Source: Microbacterium sp. cx-55
Lineage (GTDB): Bacteria; Actinomycetota; Actinomycetes; Actinomycetales; Microbacteriaceae
Length of the DNA stretch: 64,000 nucleotides
Reading direction: 5' to 3'
NCBI RefSeq assembly: GCF_021117345.1
Contig: NZ_CP088261.1
Location: forward strand, 558,001 to 622,000
Part shown: positions 51,380 through 59,816 of the stretch, piece after piece
How the letters are laid out: every line of letters starts with the position of its first letter
How positions within the stretch are numbered: the first letter of the stretch is position 1
Notes under the pieces: generated by a model
What the model saw: only the letters and a program-made list of their open reading frames with translations
The model's database searches: none
What the model was told of the DNA's origin: nothing
Position numbers and translations under genes: made by a program

Positions 51380-52309
51380 CTAGGAAGCGGTCGCAGTGAG
51401 CGTCGCGAACTCCCGCACGGACTGCTGCCAGGGGATCGTCGGTGCCCATCCGAACTCATCCGACAAGCGCGAGGCGCTCCCCGTGATGACCGCAGGATCT
51501 GTCGGCCGGAATCGGGACGGGTCAGCTTCCAACGTCGGGAGCTGGCGCTCAAGCGCGTCAGCGACGGCCAAGAGCATGGCGTGACCGGTGTGCGAGGCAC
51601 CGGAAGCAACGTTGTAGACGTGATGCCTGTGTGCGGGCGCGAATGCGAGCGTCAAATACGCGCGAGAAACATCGCGCACGTCCGTGTAATCGCGAGAAGC
51701 GGCGAGATTGCCGACCTGAAGGCTTTCGCCCTCGTTGAGTTCTTGAAGGGCGGCTGTGAGGTCGGGTACGAGGAACCCTGGGCCCTGACCGGGCCCGATG
51801 TGGTTGAAAGGGCGGGCAATGACGGTGTCAAGACCACGCTCGGCGTAGTAGGCGGCCTGGGTCTCGACGAGGATCTTCGCCACCGCGTAGGGCGAGTTGG
51901 GGACCACAGGGCTGTCTTCTGTGATGAGTTCTTGAGCGACGGGTGCGGCGTAGACGGAACCCGAGCTGACGACGACCACCCGTGGACGGCGCGACTGGGT
52001 GAGGAGCGCTTCGGACATGCGGGTCATGATCCCGCTGTTGACGTTCAGATACCTCTGCGGGTGATCGAACGAGGGTCCCACAGCGGCGAGGCCGGCGAGG
52101 TGAATAACCGCGTCCGGGCCGGTGGGGATGTCCCAGGTGTGTTCAAGGTCGCGGGGAAAGTACTCCGTGATGTGAGAGGCCAGTGCGGCACTAGGGGTGT
52201 CTTCTCTTCCTGCTGCCCACACCGTGTGTCCTGCGTTGGCGGCGACTTCGGCCACGTGCGCGCCGACGAATCCGTTGGCGCCGGTAATGAGGAGAGTGCG
52301 ACTGGTCAC
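51380..52309 (-). CDS. rmd: NAD(P)-dependent reductase, probable GDP-4-keto-6-deoxymannose reductase
   Basis: A 309-residue short-chain dehydrogenase. LLITGANGFVGAHVAEVA gives the nucleotide site, VVSSGSVYA the catalytic Ser, and NSPYAVAKILVE the Tyr-x3-Lys pair; RPFNHIGPGQGPGFLVPDL is typical of GDP-4-dehydro-6-deoxy-mannose reductases (Rmd). It starts at a GTG that overlaps the gmd stop. Product of the Gmd step plus this enzyme would be GDP-D-rhamnose. The exact stereochemistry (rhamnose, talose or fucose) is inferred. Confidence 0.78.
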   Translation of the reverse strand: MTSRTLLITGANGFVGAHVAEVAANAGHTVWAAGREDTPSAALASHITEYFPRDLEHTWDIPTGPDAVIHLAGLAAVGPSFDHPQRYLNVNSGIMTRMSEALLTQSRRPRVVVVSSGSVYAAPVAQELITEDSPVVPNSPYAVAKILVETQAAYYAERGLDTVIARPFNHIGPGQGPGFLVPDLTAALQELNEGESLQVGNLAASRDYTDVRDVSRAYLTLAFAPAHRHHVYNVASGASHTGHAMLLAVADALERQLPTLEADPSRFRPTDPAVITGSASRLSDEFGWAPTIPWQQSVREFATLTATAS

Positions 52310-53313
52310 GGGGCGAGAGAGTTAAGGCGGCCCTGTTCGGCCAAATCGTGAGCGACCATGAGCTTCACAAGACCGGGGAAGTCGACCTCGCGCCGCCAGC
52401 CGAGAACTTCTTCGGCCTTCTTCGGATCTCCGAGGAGAATGTCGACTTCCGCGGGCCGCATGAAGGCGGGGTTCTGAACGACGTACGGCGTCCAGTCGTC
52501 GATACCGATCTCTGCAAAAGCGAGAGTCAGGAACTCTTCGATCGAGTGGGTTTCACCGGTGGCCAGCACGAAGTCATCAGGCGTGTCGTGCTGCAGCATC
52601 CGCCACATGCCTTCGACGAAGTCGCCTGCGTACCCCCAGTCGCGCTTCGGCCAAAGGTCTCCGAGCTCAATGTGAGGCTGGAGGCCGAGCTTGATCCGTG
52701 CGACCGCGTGAGTGATCTTCCGGGTTACAAACTCGATCCCGCGCCGTTCGCCTTCGTGGTTGAACAAGATGCCACAGGACACAAACATGTCGTAGCTCTC
52801 GCGGTAGTTCTTCGCGATCCAATGTCCGTAAAGCTTCGCGACACCATAAGGGCTGCGGGGGTGGAAGAGGGAGTTCTCGTTGTAACCGTCACCAGGACGG
52901 TTGTAGTCGAGTCCGCCGAACATCTCAGACGTTGACGCCTGATACACCCGGGTGGTCTGCGCGCGGCCGGTGATGCGTACGGCCTCCAACACGTTCAGCA
53001 CGCCCTTCGCGGTCACATCCGCCGTCAGCGTCGGGTTCTTGAAGGAATAGCCCACGTGGCTTATGGCTGCGAGGTTGTAAAGCTCATGAGGGTCCGACGT
53101 TTCAACTGCGCGAACCAGCGAGGTCGGATCGATCAGATCGCCCTCGATCAACGTGACGTACGGATACTGGGCGATCACGGCGTCACGGCGGGGGTTTGAC
53201 TGTCCACGAATCAGCCCGAAGACCTCGTACCCCTTGTCGTGCAAGAGCGCGGCAAGGTGTCCGCCATCCTGACCGGTGATACCCGTGATCAACGCGCGAC
53301 GCGATTCAGACAA
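52306..53313 (-). CDS. gmd: GDP-mannose 4,6-dehydratase
   Basis: A 335-residue dehydratase converting GDP-mannose to GDP-4-keto-6-deoxymannose. ALITGITGQDGGHLAALL, YNLAAISHVGYSF, YQASTSEMFGG and SPYGVAKLYGHW (Tyr-x3-Lys), then NHEGERRGIEFVTRKIT and LGDLWPKRDWGYAGDFVEGMW are diagnostic. The start is a TTG (53313) after GGAGGATC. Together with the following reductase gene it forms a GDP-6-deoxyhexose unit of the polysaccharide locus. Confidence 0.94.
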   Translation of the reverse strand: MSESRRALITGITGQDGGHLAALLHDKGYEVFGLIRGQSNPRRDAVIAQYPYVTLIEGDLIDPTSLVRAVETSDPHELYNLAAISHVGYSFKNPTLTADVTAKGVLNVLEAVRITGRAQTTRVYQASTSEMFGGLDYNRPGDGYNENSLFHPRSPYGVAKLYGHWIAKNYRESYDMFVSCGILFNHEGERRGIEFVTRKITHAVARIKLGLQPHIELGDLWPKRDWGYAGDFVEGMWRMLQHDTPDDFVLATGETHSIEEFLTLAFAEIGIDDWTPYVVQNPAFMRPAEVDILLGDPKKAEEVLGWRREVDFPGLVKLMVAHDLAEQGRLNSLAP

Positions 53314-53343
53314 GAAGATCCTCCAAGGACGAGTGAATGACTG

Positions 53344-55191
53344 TTAGGAAGCGGTGTCGCCGGGTGCGACAGCAGCTTTCGCGGTTTTTGCAAGGATGGC
53401 GAGGTCGCCGAGCAGCGACCAGTTCTCGACGTACGACAGGTCCAGTCGGACGGTGTCTTCCCACGAGAGGCTTGATCGACCGCTGACCTGCCACAGGCCG
53501 GTGATACCGGGCTTCACGAGGAAGCGGCGGTGCACGTGGGTGGCGTATTGCTCGACCTCGCTGGGCAGCGGAGGGCGTGGGCCCACCAGCGACATTGAGC
53601 CGCCGATCACGTTGAACAGCTGAGGCAGCTCGTCGAGGCTGAACTTGCGCATGATGCGACCGACCGGCGTTACGCGCGGGTCGTTCTTCATCTTGAAGAG
53701 AATCTCGTTGCCCGAGTCGATGCCCTGCTCGCGGCGCTCACGGTGAAGGTTCTCGAGCAGCTCTTCGGCGTTGATCACCATGGAGCGGAACTTGAGCATC
53801 GTGAACTCGCGGCCGCCGCGACCGATGCGCGTTTGGCGGAAGAGAACCGGCCCTTCAGACGACAGGCGGATCGTCATTGCGAGAACGGCGAGTACCGGGC
53901 TCAGGAGGAGAACCCCGATCGAGCTTGCGCTCACGTCGACGAACCGCTTGAGGAACAGCTGGCCCTTGCTGAAGCGCGGCGTCTCGATGTGGATCAGGGG
54001 GAGACCGGCGACCGGGCGAGTGTGCAGCCGGGGCCCGGCGATGTCGACGATGCTTGGTGCGAGTACGAGGTGCTGCCGGCCCGCCTGCAGGTTCCAGGAG
54101 ATCTGCTTCACCTTGTCGGGCGGAAGTTCGTCGGTGCTCGTGACGGCGACCGTGTCGGCGCCGGTCAGCTGCATGGCGCGCTCGACCGCATTGACCGACC
54201 CCATCAACGGGATGTCGGTGCCAGGAACGGTGCCACCGACCGTGCCGCTCGGGGAGCAGGCGCCGACCACGTGGTACCCGGCAGAAGGGTTGCGCTGAAG
54301 TTCACGGGCGATCTGCGCGACCGAATCCACGGAACCGACGAGCAGCACCCGCGCGGAGAACGTTCCGGTCGACCGCTTAGCGATGAGCCACTGACGCCAC
54401 AGCCAGCGGGTGAACAGCAGAACGATGATGCCCATCGGAAGGCTGATGAGGAGGAAGCCCCGCGCGACATCGATGCGTGCAAGGAAGGCCAGGATCGCGA
54501 TGGCTCCGAAGAGCCTGAGGCTGGCATCCGTCACGCGCACGTACTCGCTCGAGCCGGTGCCGATCACTCGGTAGCTGCGCGAGTCGCTCCATGACAGGGC
54601 GATGACCCAGACCAGCACGAGGCCAGCCGAGAAGGTCCAGTAGGAGACATCGCTGAGACGACTGTCTAGGAGAATCGACAGCTGGGCGTTGCCGAGGCCG
54701 AACCACGCGATCTGAGTGCCGAACACAACCCACACGAGCACCAGAAAATCGGTGACCCAGAGGCGCCGTTGGTAGCTGCGCCGCCAGTTCTTGGGGGCAT
54801 GGGTTGCCGGGAGTGCAGGAGGACTCGTCACCTGAGTGGCGCCGGGGGCATCCGCATCTGAAGTATTGGCTTGATTCGGCAGAGGAGTCGCCGCCGTTTT
54901 CGGGCGGGGAACCGGACCGGTGAAGGGTTGGTCGGAGTAGAGCTTCGTCAAGTGCGGCGCCGTCGTCGCATCGACCTGAGATTCGGTCGACACAGATTGC
55001 CCCCTATCGGAATCATCCTGACTGTCTGGTGTGGGGACGCTATCAGTCGAATGTGACGACGGTGTGTCGGCTGAGAAATGTGAAGTCACGGTGCGATGGC
55101 CCCCGTCGAAGCCTAGTGAAGGGGGCACGTTGACATAAGTCGGCCGTTTGGGTGACACGGGGTTAAGGGGAGTTGTTTCTCGGCGCTTCAT
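53344..55191 (-). CDS. Polyprenyl-phosphate sugar-1-phosphate transferase (priming enzyme)
   Basis: A 615-residue WbaP/CpsE-type initiator that links the first sugar phosphate to undecaprenyl phosphate. A long disordered Thr/Pro/Ser-rich N-terminus (1-150) leads to four helices, a CoA-binding-like domain (VLLVGSVDSVAQIARELQ), a fifth helix, and the catalytic C-terminus: PVLFRQTRIGRGGREFTMLKF, KFSLDELPQLFNVI, GPRPPLPSEVEQY and KPGITGLWQVSGRSSLSW. The ATG at 55191 overlaps the stop of the upstream small gene (ATGA). A GTG at 55089 is an alternative. It would start synthesis for this locus. Confidence 0.9.
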   Translation of the reverse strand: MKRRETTPLNPVSPKRPTYVNVPPSLGFDGGHRTVTSHFSADTPSSHSTDSVPTPDSQDDSDRGQSVSTESQVDATTAPHLTKLYSDQPFTGPVPRPKTAATPLPNQANTSDADAPGATQVTSPPALPATHAPKNWRRSYQRRLWVTDFLVLVWVVFGTQIAWFGLGNAQLSILLDSRLSDVSYWTFSAGLVLVWVIALSWSDSRSYRVIGTGSSEYVRVTDASLRLFGAIAILAFLARIDVARGFLLISLPMGIIVLLFTRWLWRQWLIAKRSTGTFSARVLLVGSVDSVAQIARELQRNPSAGYHVVGACSPSGTVGGTVPGTDIPLMGSVNAVERAMQLTGADTVAVTSTDELPPDKVKQISWNLQAGRQHLVLAPSIVDIAGPRLHTRPVAGLPLIHIETPRFSKGQLFLKRFVDVSASSIGVLLLSPVLAVLAMTIRLSSEGPVLFRQTRIGRGGREFTMLKFRSMVINAEELLENLHRERREQGIDSGNEILFKMKNDPRVTPVGRIMRKFSLDELPQLFNVIGGSMSLVGPRPPLPSEVEQYATHVHRRFLVKPGITGLWQVSGRSSLSWEDTVRLDLSYVENWSLLGDLAILAKTAKAAVAPGDTAS

Positions 55192-55601
55192 GCGTCGTTG
55201 CCGGACGCGGTCGCTCGACGGGCATTGACGAGAGCCCGGGCAGATACGCGAGACATATAAGAGATGCACTCGCTGCTCACCCTGGCCACCCACTCGCCGG
55301 GGACGCCGGCGCGACGGGCGCTCTCTCGAAGGCTCGCCGTGCCTGACAAGTAGCGAGTGACGGCGTGCACGAAGGATGCGGACTGCGCGGGACCCGCCGC
55401 GCCGAGGCGATGACGCGTGGTGTGGGCTCGCGATGCGACGAGCTGCAAGAACGCGTCGGCGACGTCGAGGAACACTGCCGACGAGACTCCGGCGATGCGC
55501 GCGCCATCCGCGGCGGAACGGTCGCCGGCGAGGTATCCGAGCACTTCGCGCGTCAGGGTGTCCACCTTCGTTCGGGCATGCCGTGTCTCCTCGCCGTGCA
55601 T
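55188..55601 (-). CDS. Small helical protein coupled to the priming transferase
   Basis: A 137-residue all-helical protein, not recognised. Two related halves are visible: TREVLGYLAGDRSAADGARIAGVSS and VTRYLSGTASLRESARRAGVPG, each looking like a degenerate helix-turn-helix. It may be a DNA-binding or regulatory protein for the polysaccharide operon. The ATG follows GAGGGGGA at good spacing, and the stop overlaps the priming transferase start, so the two are made together. Confidence 0.6.
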   Translation of the reverse strand: MHGEETRHARTKVDTLTREVLGYLAGDRSAADGARIAGVSSAVFLDVADAFLQLVASRAHTTRHRLGAAGPAQSASFVHAVTRYLSGTASLRESARRAGVPGEWVARVSSECISYMSRVSARALVNARRATASGNDA

Positions 55602-55727
55602 CGCGATCCCCCTCGCTTCGACGACCGCGCTGCCAACGAGAAGACGGTCCTCGTCACGACATGCTTACCATGTTTGCGTGGTACTCGACGAGATGTTGCT
55701 GTTTCGGCCACCGAAACTGGTGGGCGA

Positions 55728-55739
55728 CACGTATACATG
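55728..55739. promoter_or_regulatory. Palindrome-like site upstream of the XRE gene
   Basis: CACGTATACATG (55728-55739) resembles the perfect palindromes at 56807-56820 and 56988-57003. It lies 60 bp upstream of the XRE regulator start, a position suited to autoregulation. Confidence 0.4.
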
Positions 55740-55798
55740 CGTGGGCGGCATTTTGGTAGATGGTTACGTTTTCGACGGGGATCCGTCACTCTGGAGTC

Positions 55799-56086
55799 AT
55801 GGCTTTTTCGCGGACGGACGAGACCTGGGTGGAGTACTGTCGCGCGCTGGGCGACAACTTGAGTCGGGTTCGCGCGGCGGCAGGGCTGAGCCAGGAGCAC
55901 GTGGCCCGCGAGGCCGGGCTCGCGACCTTCACGTACCAGAAGCTCGAAAAAGGCGAATCGAACCCCGGCGATCCGGCGAACCCCCGACTGCAGACACTGG
56001 TGTCACTGGCGCTGGTGCTCGACCTGGACGTCGCAGAACTGCTGCCGCCCATCCCGCACGCTCTGGCACACGCGAACGCCGCGTAG
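55799..56086 (+). CDS. XRE-family helix-turn-helix regulator
   Basis: A 95-residue DNA-binding protein made almost only of a Cro/C1-type domain (about 15-80): LGDNLSRVRAAAGLSQEHVAREAGLATFTYQKLEKG, then LQTLVSLALVLDLDVAELLP. It has no sensor domain. The ATG at 55799 follows GGAG; the frame is open 13 codons upstream. Its targets are probably the CATGTATACATG-like palindromes on either side. Confidence 0.85.
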   Translation: MAFSRTDETWVEYCRALGDNLSRVRAAAGLSQEHVAREAGLATFTYQKLEKGESNPGDPANPRLQTLVSLALVLDLDVAELLPPIPHALAHANAA

Positions 56087-56113
56087 TTCCCGAGCGGCTT
56101 TGCCCGGGTGCTG

Positions 56114-56437
56114 TTAGCTCTGCTGTGCCGACTCCAGCGTCTGAGCGAGCGCGCGACTGAGTCGCTGCGCGCTCTCGAAGCTGATCGCCATTCCCCGCGA
56201 GGCATCGTCTTCGGGTCCGAGCCACACCCAGAGCTCTGAGTGCGACTGTTCAAGCCCGACGATCAGGTCGACCGTGACGGCGATCGAGGGGCCATCCTCG
56301 AGGCGCCCTCGGCGCTCTACGGCGGCGACCGCTGCGGGGTTGCTGCGGTGGGTCAGCCGTCGATCTTTCGAGGCGTCGTGATCGCCGGTGCACCAGACGG
56401 GGCAGGGGGCGTCAATTCGTCCGTTCGTGAGTGTCAT
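56114..56437 (-). CDS. DUF6907-type small actinobacterial protein
   Basis: A 107-residue protein. The N-terminal CPVWCTGDHD motif, followed by a beta-rich part (SIAVTVDLIVGLEQSHSELWVWLG) and a terminal helix (ESAQRLSRALAQTLES), matches the DUF6907 group found next to XRE genes in Actinobacteria. The ATG at 56437 is used; a longer open frame upstream lacks homology. It converges with the XRE gene. The function is unknown. Confidence 0.65.
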   Translation of the reverse strand: MTLTNGRIDAPCPVWCTGDHDASKDRRLTHRSNPAAVAAVERRGRLEDGPSIAVTVDLIVGLEQSHSELWVWLGPEDDASRGMAISFESAQRLSRALAQTLESAQQS

Positions 56438-56523
56438 CGATGGGAGCCTGGTTTCGTGTCGTTCGCTTCGCGGCTGCATCCGGAACGCAGGAGCGAAGAG
56501 CGGGAGATCCTCGGTGCGGCGTA

Positions 56524-56754
56524 TTACCCCTGACGACGGGCGCTGCCGTAACGATCGAGGTAGTACTGCAGCGACACTTCTCGCTCTTTGCCCCAGCCGA
56601 CCTTCACCCGCACCATCGTGATGCCCGCCGCGCGAAGCTGCATGGCGGTCTCGGGGTCGAGCCGGACTCGTTTCTCGGGGCGCACCCAACGCAGGCCCTC
56701 GTAGACGCTGGTCACGGGGCGCCGCTCGGCGCCACTCATCCCTTGCGATGACAT
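56524..56754 (-). CDS. Small hypothetical protein
   Basis: A 76-residue basic protein (SVYEGLRWVRPEKRVRLDPETAM, GITMVRVKVGWGKEREV, ending YYLDRYGSARRQG) starting at the ATG at 56754 after GAAGGCG. No family is recognised. It precedes the DUF6907 gene on the same strand and may be co-transcribed; a CATGTGTACATG palindrome lies 53 bp upstream. Confidence 0.55.
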   Translation of the reverse strand: MSSQGMSGAERRPVTSVYEGLRWVRPEKRVRLDPETAMQLRAAGITMVRVKVGWGKEREVSLQYYLDRYGSARRQG

Positions 56755-56806
56755 TGGTAGTACGCCTTCCGAATGCTGAATCACGCTCGACTTTCGTCGG
56801 AGATTA

Positions 56807-56820
56807 CCATGTGTACATGG
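56807..56820. promoter_or_regulatory. Palindromic operator-like site
   Basis: CCATGTGTACATGG is a 14-bp near-perfect palindrome upstream of the small gene at 56524-56754. It matches the sites at 56988-57003 and 55728-55739 and is a likely target of the neighbouring XRE regulator. Confidence 0.55.
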
Positions 56821-56856
56821 CGAGGACGTGACGATGACATGTCGGTGCACAGTCAA

Positions 56857-56897
56857 AGAACGCCCTGAGTCGCAACAAGGGCGACTCAGGGCGTTCT
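56857..56897 (-). terminator. Strong hairpin terminator
   Basis: AGAACGCCCTGAGTCGC (56857-56873) and GCGACTCAGGGCGTTCT (56881-56897) are perfect 17-bp complements with a 7-nt loop. Read on the minus strand the stem is followed by TTTG, so it would terminate transcription of the Excalibur-domain gene lying upstream on that strand. Confidence 0.65.
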
Positions 56898-56987
56898 GAG
56901 GACCGGGGAGCCAGGGGCCCCCAGTGCGGGTGCGAGCGCTCGGGCCTTCGCGGGGAGCGAGCGCTCACCTCCATGGATATCACAAAT

Positions 56988-57003
56988 CCCATGTATACAT
57001 GGG
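56988..57003. promoter_or_regulatory. Perfect 16-bp palindrome
   Basis: CCCATGTATACATGGG is fully symmetric and shares its core with the sites at 56807-56820 and 55728-55739. It lies about 170 bp from the first, in the gap between the small-gene pair and the Excalibur gene. Confidence 0.55.
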
Positions 57004-57091
57004 ATGCGCGAGGTGCTCCTCGGCTCTGGCTTGACCGATTAGTCGGTCAGCATCCGTGCGCCCTGCAGGCGTGGCTGCGGATGGCGGGGCG

Positions 57092-57817
57092 TCACTCGCA
57101 GCCGGTGCCGTCGCCGTCGCGATCGAGGTGCCGGCCGTAGCCGGGGTCGCCGACGCGCACCGGCGCAGCACCTGCGGCGCGGGCGGCGTCGCAGTTCTGG
57201 AAGTACGTGTTCGACGGAGCCGCAGGCGCAGCGGGGGCGGCCGGCGCTGCCGGGGCGGCAGGCTGGACGACGGGCTTCGCGTTCTGCGCGGCCTCGAGTT
57301 CGGCGACACGCGCCGCCTGCGCATCGCGCTCGGTGGTAGCCGTGGCCAACTGGGCCTCGAGATCGGTGGTGCCCGCTTTGAGCCCGGTGATCTGCGACTC
57401 GAGCGAGGCGCCCGCATCCTCCAGCTGTGCGTAATCCTTCGTCAGCTGCGCGTACTCCTCGGCGAGGCGATCGTTCTCGGCGCCGACGTTCTCGAGCTCG
57501 ATGACCTGACCCTCGAGCGTCGAGACCTGCGAACCGTTCGCCGCACCGACGGAGCTGCCGGCGAGCAGGATGCCGAGCAGGAATGCGCCGCCGGCCACGA
57601 ACGCGGCTGCCCGACGACTCATCGGGCGCTGGAAGAACGGCACGCCCGCGGCCGGCCGCGCGGGTGCCGCATCGGTCGTGATCGCCTCCGTCGGCGAATC
57701 CGGCTCGAGCCACTGGGCGCCGTCCCAGTACCTCGACTCGCCGTCGGCGTGCGGTGCGGGGTACCAGCCCGCGGCAGGGCTCGGTACAGCGCTCGATGAT
57801 GGGCTCGTTGCAGCCAT
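57092..57817 (-). CDS. DUF2510/coiled-coil protein with Excalibur calcium-binding domain
   Basis: A 241-residue protein. The N-terminal DUF2510 motif (GWYPAPHADGESRYWDGAQW) is followed by one helix (about 70-92), a coiled coil (98-178; STLEGQVIELENVGAENDRLAEEY type heptads), an Ala/Pro linker (AAPAAPAAPAAP) and a terminal Excalibur domain (NTYFQNCDAARAAGAAPVRV, GYGRHLDRDGDGTGCE) with the DxDxDGxxC calcium loop. The cytoplasmic N-terminus and external calcium domain suggest an envelope sensor or structural role. The ATG follows GGGGGA. Confidence 0.82.
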   Translation of the reverse strand: MAATSPSSSAVPSPAAGWYPAPHADGESRYWDGAQWLEPDSPTEAITTDAAPARPAAGVPFFQRPMSRRAAAFVAGGAFLLGILLAGSSVGAANGSQVSTLEGQVIELENVGAENDRLAEEYAQLTKDYAQLEDAGASLESQITGLKAGTTDLEAQLATATTERDAQAARVAELEAAQNAKPVVQPAAPAAPAAPAAPAAPSNTYFQNCDAARAAGAAPVRVGDPGYGRHLDRDGDGTGCE

Positions 57818-57984
57818 GAATATCCCCCAGGATAAAGACGGCCCTTCGGTGGGCCGATCGCGCTGAGCGTAGCGCGGCCGGGGGCCGGGCGGCCACCGAG
57901 ATCAGGGGCGGGCGATGCGGCGTCGATCCTCGACCTGGGGTGAAGCAAGCGCAGGGAGGGGGTCTTCCGGCGCGGTCGGGTAGG

Positions 57985-58668
57985 TCAGTCGCGGAGGTTC
58001 GCGATCGGGCTCACGTCGAGGTGGGCGAGCAGGTCGGCGACATCGTCGTAGACCGCGATGGCGCCCGCATCCCGAAGCTCCGCCGCGCTGTACCCGCCGC
58101 TGCGCACGCCGATCGTCTGCACCCCGGCGCGCAGGGCCGCCTTCACATCCCACACGGCGTCGCCGACCAGGATGCCGCGGTCGGCGGGAACGCAGGCCTT
58201 CTTGAGCGCGACCTCGATGATGTCAGGATCGGGCTTCGCGGTGCCCACGTCTTCCGACGAGGTGACCGCATCCACATCCGGTCCGACATCGAGCACCTCG
58301 AGCAGCGTCTCGAGCTCGCTCTCGGGCGCCGACGTCGCCAGCACGACCCCGTGACCGCGATCGGCCAGCGCGCTCAGTAGTGCCCGGGCGCCCTCGATCG
58401 GGCGCAGGCGGTCGGCGAGGTTCTCGTAGAACTCCGCATGCTTCTGCTTCGCCGCATCGCCCACCGACTCTGCCGCGTCACCGAGAAGCGCGTCGAGGAG
58501 CATGCCGGAATCCATGCCGATCGACCGGTGGATGCGCCACGCATCGACCGGATGCCCCACCGCGGCGAACGCGTGATGCCACGCCTCGATGTGCAGATAG
58601 TTCGAGTCGACGAGCGTGCCGTCGATGTCGAAGAGGACTGCGGTGCGGATGTCGGGGGAGTCGGTCAT
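57985..58668 (-). CDS. HAD-superfamily hydrolase (phosphoglycolate-phosphatase-like)
   Basis: A 227-residue phosphatase. Motif I is VLFDIDGTLVDSN, motif II is VVLATSAPE, motif III has the Lys in GTAKPDPDII, and motif IV is ILVGDAVWDVKAA. A helical cap (about 30-95) marks the C1-type, beta-phosphoglucomutase/Gph branch. The ATG at 58668 is used, as the frame upstream has no homology. The substrate is unknown. Confidence 0.88.
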   Translation of the reverse strand: MTDSPDIRTAVLFDIDGTLVDSNYLHIEAWHHAFAAVGHPVDAWRIHRSIGMDSGMLLDALLGDAAESVGDAAKQKHAEFYENLADRLRPIEGARALLSALADRGHGVVLATSAPESELETLLEVLDVGPDVDAVTSSEDVGTAKPDPDIIEVALKKACVPADRGILVGDAVWDVKAALRAGVQTIGVRSGGYSAAELRDAGAIAVYDDVADLLAHLDVSPIANLRD

Positions 58669-58771
58669 GAGACCAGCCAACCCGCTCGACGCGTGCCGTG
58701 CAGCGGGTGGCGTGCGCACGGCGGGTGTGCTGGGGTATGTCTGGCGATGAGGGATGAGTTCAGGCTTCGGT

Positions 58772-58811
58772 CAAGCTTTCGCTTGGAAACTCACGCACAT
58801 GAAGTTAGTAT
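58772..58811 (+). promoter_or_regulatory. Promoter and operator of the AbiEi antitoxin gene
   Basis: A -35 TTGGAA (58783-58788) and a -10 TAGTAT (58806-58811) are 17 bp apart. The GTG start begins 6 nt after the -10 box, giving a leaderless mRNA. The inverted repeat CAAGC-TTTC-GCTTG (58772-58785) overlaps the -35 box, where the antitoxin's DNA-binding domain could repress its own gene. Confidence 0.6.
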
Positions 58812-58817
58812 TCAAGC

Positions 58818-59816
58818 GTGAAGTCTCGTGACGCCCTGCTCCTCCTGGCCGAAGTGGCCGAGTCTCAGTGGGGGATGTTCACCGCGAGCCAGGCCCGTGA
58901 CCGCGGCGTCAGTCACATGAATCTCTCCCGTCTGACAGACTCCGGCGACCTCGTCCGTCTCGCCCACGGGGTGTATCGAGACGCGGGTGCGCCAACTGCG
59001 CCGCACGAAGAGCTGCGCGCGGCGTGGCTGGCCGCGGAGCCCAACCGCCTTGCCTACGAGCGACTCCGCATGCGTCCGCCCCATGTCATCGTCTCCGGGG
59101 AGTCCGCCGCGGAGCTGCACGGCATCGGTGACCTGCGTGCCATGCAGAGCGAGTTCACCACCCCCGCTCGTCGGCAGACGCAGCGGCCGGACGTTCGATA
59201 CCGCACTCGTGTCGTCGCAGTCGAAGATGTCACGGTGATCGACGGGCTCCCGGTGACGACCCCGGAGCGAACCGTCGCAGACCTCGTCGAGGCTCGCAAT
59301 GATCTCAGCATCGTCGCCGGCGTGCTTCGTGATGCCGCAAAGAAGTCCCGGCTCGATGTCGAACGCCTGACCGAACTGCTGAATCCGCTCGCCGAGCGCG
59401 CAGGTGAGAACAGAGGGGACGGAGACTCTCTCCGAGAGAGACTGCTCGAAATCGCCGGCATCGATCGCCGAAGCATCGCTCAGCAACTCGCCGCCATCCC
59501 CTCGGTCGGCAAGCTCGTTACCGCGGAGTACCTTCGCAATCTTCCTACGACGGACATTGCGCCCGTACTCGCGTCGTTCATCCTCGCTCTCGAACGGGCG
59601 GTACCCCAAGACGAACTCAGCAGGCAGGCACTCGCTGCGGGAAAGGCGATGTCGGAGGTTCTGGAACGCGTGGAGCGTGTCACGGCAGACCCCCGCGCAA
59701 TGTCTGAGGCCGCGGGCGCGATCGGCGAGAACATCGGCACTAGCGCTGCGGAACACCTGAAGGCCATCGGCTGGGCCGCTCTTGCCCGTGCTGTGCCTTC
59801 GACGGAAGATCGATGA
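58818..59816 (+). CDS. AbiEi-family type IV antitoxin
   Basis: A 332-residue antitoxin. The N-terminal winged helix (about 5-70; MFTASQARDRGVSHMNLSRLTDSGDLVRLAHGVY) is followed by the AbiEi core (90-165; VIVSGESAAELHGIGDL, VTTPERTVADLVEA) and a long helical C-terminus. AbiEi proteins neutralise the partner nucleotidyltransferase toxin AbiEii and repress their own promoter. The GTG start directly follows a -10 box (see 58772-58811). The toxin gene overlapping its end (ATGA) has lost its catalytic core, so this is now an orphan antitoxin. Confidence 0.82.
   Translation: MKSRDALLLLAEVAESQWGMFTASQARDRGVSHMNLSRLTDSGDLVRLAHGVYRDAGAPTAPHEELRAAWLAAEPNRLAYERLRMRPPHVIVSGESAAELHGIGDLRAMQSEFTTPARRQTQRPDVRYRTRVVAVEDVTVIDGLPVTTPERTVADLVEARNDLSIVAGVLRDAAKKSRLDVERLTELLNPLAERAGENRGDGDSLRERLLEIAGIDRRSIAQQLAAIPSVGKLVTAEYLRNLPTTDIAPVLASFILALERAVPQDELSRQALAAGKAMSEVLERVERVTADPRAMSEAAGAIGENIGTSAAEHLKAIGWAALARAVPSTEDR

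Noticed and set aside
56857..56897. Operator for the XRE regulator
   Set aside because: A 17-bp GC-rich stem followed by T residues on the minus strand fits a terminator better, and it lacks the CATGTATACATG core.
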